Shown: one piece after another, positions 4,772-7,194 of the stretch
How the letters are laid out: each line of letters begins with the position of its first letter
How positions within the stretch are numbered: position 1 is the first letter of the stretch
Made by a program: the position numbers and the translations under genes
Assembly (NCBI GenBank): GCA_024225895.1
Contig: JAAEMC010000026.1
Coordinates: 1-7,194 of the forward strand
DNA: 7,194 bases
Origin: Desulfobacteraceae bacterium
Lineage (GTDB): Bacteria > Desulfobacterota > Desulfobacteria > Desulfobacterales > Desulfobacteraceae
Direction of reading: 5' to 3'
Notes under the pieces: generated by a model
What the model saw: the letters and a program-made list of their open reading frames with translations, nothing else
What the model was told of the DNA's origin: nothing
The model's database searches: none

Positions 4772-7194
4772 ATGAAACAATTTTATTTATTAATGGTTCT
4801 GATCATAACTTTATCAGGGTGTGTCCCTGCCGACCACCCAAAAACAAAGCCATTAGCTGATAAAGGAATCCTTGATCTTCGAGATTGGGATTTAAAAAAA
4901 GACGGGCCTGTTGCTCTGGATGGCCAATGGGAGTTTTATTGGCAGCAATTTTTACTTCCCAATGAATTCATAAATCGCAACCAATCCAAAAAAACGGAAT
5001 TCATTCATGCCCCAGATGATTGGACTGACCATAATGCAAATGGTTCCACAATAAAAGGAGACGGATATGCCACCTATCGGCTGACTGTCCTTCTGAAGAA
5101 CACAAAAGAACCATTGGCTGTCAAACTATTAACCATCGGCACAGCGTATCAATTTTATATAGACGGCCAAAAATCATGTTCCGGCGGCAAATCAGGCAAA
5201 GATAAGGCGTCAAGCAGTCCGGGTTCAGTCCCGCAAGTGGTAGCATTTACACCGTCACAGACAAAAGTTGAACTGGTATTTCATGTTTCAAATTTTCATC
5301 ATGCCCGGGGAGGGATTTGGGATAAAATATTACTCGGACATGAAAAACAAATTAAGGCGCTGAAACGCAAGCAGGATAAACTCGACTTCTTTTTAATCGG
5401 TATCCTTTTTATCATGGGTATTTATCATTTAGGATACTTCATTCTGATGAGACGGGAATGGGCTGCCCTCTTTTTCGGATTATTCTGCATATTGATTACC
5501 ATTCGCCTCATGATTACAGGTGAAGAACAATTGCTTGCCATTTTTCCGGCGCTTACTTACATGCTTAAGGTTAAATTGGAATATCTATCCTGGTATCTGG
5601 GCGTGCCGGCTTTTACCATGTTCTTGAAAAGTATTTACCCCAACCATTTTCCGAAAAAAATAGTCTTATTCATCATTGCAGCCAGTTTTCTTTTATCCAT
5701 ACTGGTCTTAATTTTTCCGGTGAGCGTTTTTGTAAAATCGAAAATACCTGCTCAAATTTTTCATCTCGCAACTGCCATTTTCTTAATTTATATTATGATC
5801 CGTGCCGTTTTTGAGAAAAAATTAGGGGCCGGTGTACTTCTTTTCGGAGGTATTGTATTTTTTATAACCTTTCTCAACGATATTCTGTTTAATAATAGAA
5901 TTATCCATACCGGAAATTTTACTCCCATGGGAGTGGTGTGTTTTATTCTTGCCCAGGCCTATGTGCTTTCCATGCGATTTTCCAGGGCTTTTGCCAAAGT
6001 TGAAGAACTATCCGCAAGCCTCGGCAGTATTTTCCGCAACTCACCGGCAGGTATTTTCCAGACAACCCCGCAAGGAAAATTTATCAAAGTAAATCCAAGA
6101 ATGGCTAAAATTTATATGCATCATTCCCCCCAGGATTTTATAGCCAATATTCCGGATTTGGCTCACCATCTCTCTGAAAAGGATTTTCAGTTCTTTAGAA
6201 AAAAAATGGATGCCCGGAAAGTAATTCAGAATTATGAATGCCGGCATTTGAGTAAAGCGGGGGCTGCCATTGATGTGTCCATCAACGTGGCGCCCTCCTT
6301 TAATGAGAAAGGTGAAACCATTCGTTTTGAAGGTGTCCTGGAAGATATTACCGAAAAGAAAAATTCGGAATTCCGGCTGAGAAAGGAAACCCGGCGGGCA
6401 AACAAGATGGCCCAGGTGGCAAAGGAGGCCAGCCAGACAAAATCAGAATTTCTTGCCAACATGAGTCATGAAATCCGGACCCCCATCAACGGGGTGATCG
6501 GGATGGCGGAAATCCTGTTGGAAACAGATCTGGACGATGGCCGGAAAGATTATATCAAAATCATTGAAAATGAAGCCAATTCCCTGTTGAGCATTATCAA
6601 TTCCATCCTGGATTTTTCAAAGATTGAAGCCGGTAAAATGGAGCTTGAGCATATCCGGTTTGACTTGAGGAAAATTTTTGAAGATCTATCCAATATTTTT
6701 GTTATCCGGGCTGAGAAGAAAAATCTTGAATTCATCTCATTTTTGGACACCAACATCCCTGGCGCCCTGAATGGGGATCCGGGAAGGCTTCGTCAAGTAC
6801 TGGTAAATCTGGCTGAGAATGCAATAAAATTTACCAGGCAAGGCGAAATCTCCATCAGTGCAAATGTAATTAATGAAGACCATGACCAGGTGCTGATCCG
6901 ATTTGAAATCAAAGATTCAGGCGTCGGTATTTCCTCGAAAAAACAGGAAAAAATTTTTCAAAGCTTTTCCCAGGCAGACAGTTCCACCACCCGAAAGTAC
7001 GGAGGTACCGGTCTGGGTATCACCATATCCAAACAGCTGGTGGAATTGATGGGCGGCCGGATCGGTGTTGACAGCATTCCACAGAAGGGTACAACATTCT
7101 GGTTTAACGTTGAGTTTGAGAAAATGTCTCAAGTCGATTTGAATGTAAATCCTGCAAGAATTGAACTGTCCGAAAAGCAGATTCTGGTAGTGGA
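4772..7194 (+). CDS. Hybrid sensor histidine kinase, 7TMR-DISM type, with lipoprotein signal (3' end outside window)
   Basis: Open from ATG 4772 to the right edge: 807 codons plus two bases, no stop. Residues 1-17 ([17 protein letters not shown]) form a lipoprotein signal with lipobox LSG-C17. Residues about 35-195 are a 7TMR-DISM-type extracellular jelly-roll, with [18 protein letters not shown] and [17 protein letters not shown] as typical landmarks. Residues about 204-404 hold hydrophobic helices matching the 7TMR-DISM seven-helix domain. A PAS/PAC follows at about 414-530 (ending EDITEKK). HisKA carries [12 protein letters not shown] with phospho-acceptor H566. HATPase_c has its N box around N679/N683 (NLAENAIKF), G1 at D715-G719 (DSGVG) and G2 at G744-G749 (GGTGLG). 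After a short linker, QILVV (803-807) is the first strand of a receiver domain, so the protein is a hybrid kinase feeding a phosphorelay. All catalytic motifs look intact. The ribosome site is weak (GGGA only 3 nt before ATG). The next ATG (4793) would delete the charged signal-peptide start, so 4772 is preferred. Ligand unknown; family members may bind sugars or other small molecules. Confidence 0.93.
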   Translation, partial: MKQFYLLMVLIITLSGCVPADHPKTKPLADKGILDLRDWDLKKDGPVALDGQWEFYWQQFLLPNEFINRNQSKKTEFIHAPDDWTDHNANGSTIKGDGYATYRLTVLLKNTKEPLAVKLLTIGTAYQFYIDGQKSCSGGKSGKDKASSSPGSVPQVVAFTPSQTKVELVFHVSNFHHARGGIWDKILLGHEKQIKALKRKQDKLDFFLIGILFIMGIYHLGYFILMRREWAALFFGLFCILITIRLMITGEEQLLAIFPALTYMLKVKLEYLSWYLGVPAFTMFLKSIYPNHFPKKIVLFIIAASFLLSILVLIFPVSVFVKSKIPAQIFHLATAIFLIYIMIRAVFEKKLGAGVLLFGGIVFFITFLNDILFNNRIIHTGNFTPMGVVCFILAQAYVLSMRFSRAFAKVEELSASLGSIFRNSPAGIFQTTPQGKFIKVNPRMAKIYMHHSPQDFIANIPDLAHHLSEKDFQFFRKKMDARKVIQNYECRHLSKAGAAIDVSINVAPSFNEKGETIRFEGVLEDITEKKNSEFRLRKETRRANKMAQVAKEASQTKSEFLANMSHEIRTPINGVIGMAEILLETDLDDGRKDYIKIIENEANSLLSIINSILDFSKIEAGKMELEHIRFDLRKIFEDLSNIFVIRAEKKNLEFISFLDTNIPGALNGDPGRLRQVLVNLAENAIKFTRQGEISISANVINEDHDQVLIRFEIKDSGVGISSKKQEKIFQSFSQADSSTTRKYGGTGLGITISKQLVELMGGRIGVDSIPQKGTTFWFNVEFEKMSQVDLNVNPARIELSEKQILVV

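Noticed and set aside
6041..7132. Short - strand frames opposite the histidine kinase
   Set aside because: The + strand carries intact PAS, HisKA and HATPase_c motifs across the whole region; the antisense frames have no support.

Overview
The window reads as a piece of a Gram-negative, motile, environmentally responsive bacterial chromosome of moderate GC. A sulfate-reducer or other Desulfobacterota relative (Desulfobacterales-like) is my best guess. It rests on the 7TMR-DISM hybrid kinase, the dCache chemoreceptor, the acidic PPC-repeat surface protein and GGGGTCTGACC-type dispersed repeats. This is a style judgement; no marker gene fixes the taxon.

Layout. (1) Positions 1-1685 hold the 3' end of a large, acidic, secreted or surface protein made of tandem 121-122-residue PPC-like beta domains; its N-terminus lies outside the window. 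(2) Positions 1686-2546 carry no convincing intact gene. They hold a possible 5' remnant of a small secreted or membrane protein (1717-1785), which ends in the first copy of a GGGGTCTGACC motif. Next comes a MITE/REP-like non-autonomous element of about 235-290 bp, with matching inverted ends (ATTTCA-N10-TTGGTCAGACCCC), a long internal hairpin and locally duplicated termini. A six-copy 9-bp minisatellite follows, then low-information sequence leading to the promoter region of the next gene. (3) Positions 2547-4559 encode a complete 670-aa methyl-accepting chemotaxis protein with a periplasmic dCache domain that carries the residues of the amino-acid-binding motif. A strong rho-independent terminator follows (4570-4603). 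(4) Positions 4604-4771 are a regulatory intergenic stretch with an 18-bp near-perfect palindrome and a TATAAT box. (5) From 4772 to the right edge runs the 5' part of a hybrid sensor histidine kinase: lipoprotein-type signal peptide, 7TMR-DISM extracellular jelly-roll, seven-helix 7TMR-DISM membrane domain, PAS, HisKA, HATPase_c and the first residues of a receiver domain.

All three main genes are on the + strand. The terminator and the long gaps argue that they are separate transcription units rather than one operon. The two complete or near-complete genes are both transmembrane sensors: the chemoreceptor would feed CheA/CheW, and the kinase a phosphorelay. Nothing in the window ties them to the same stimulus. 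I see no convincing new multi-gene system. The most unusual items are the mobile-element-like intergenic block and the lipoprotein signal in front of a polytopic kinase.
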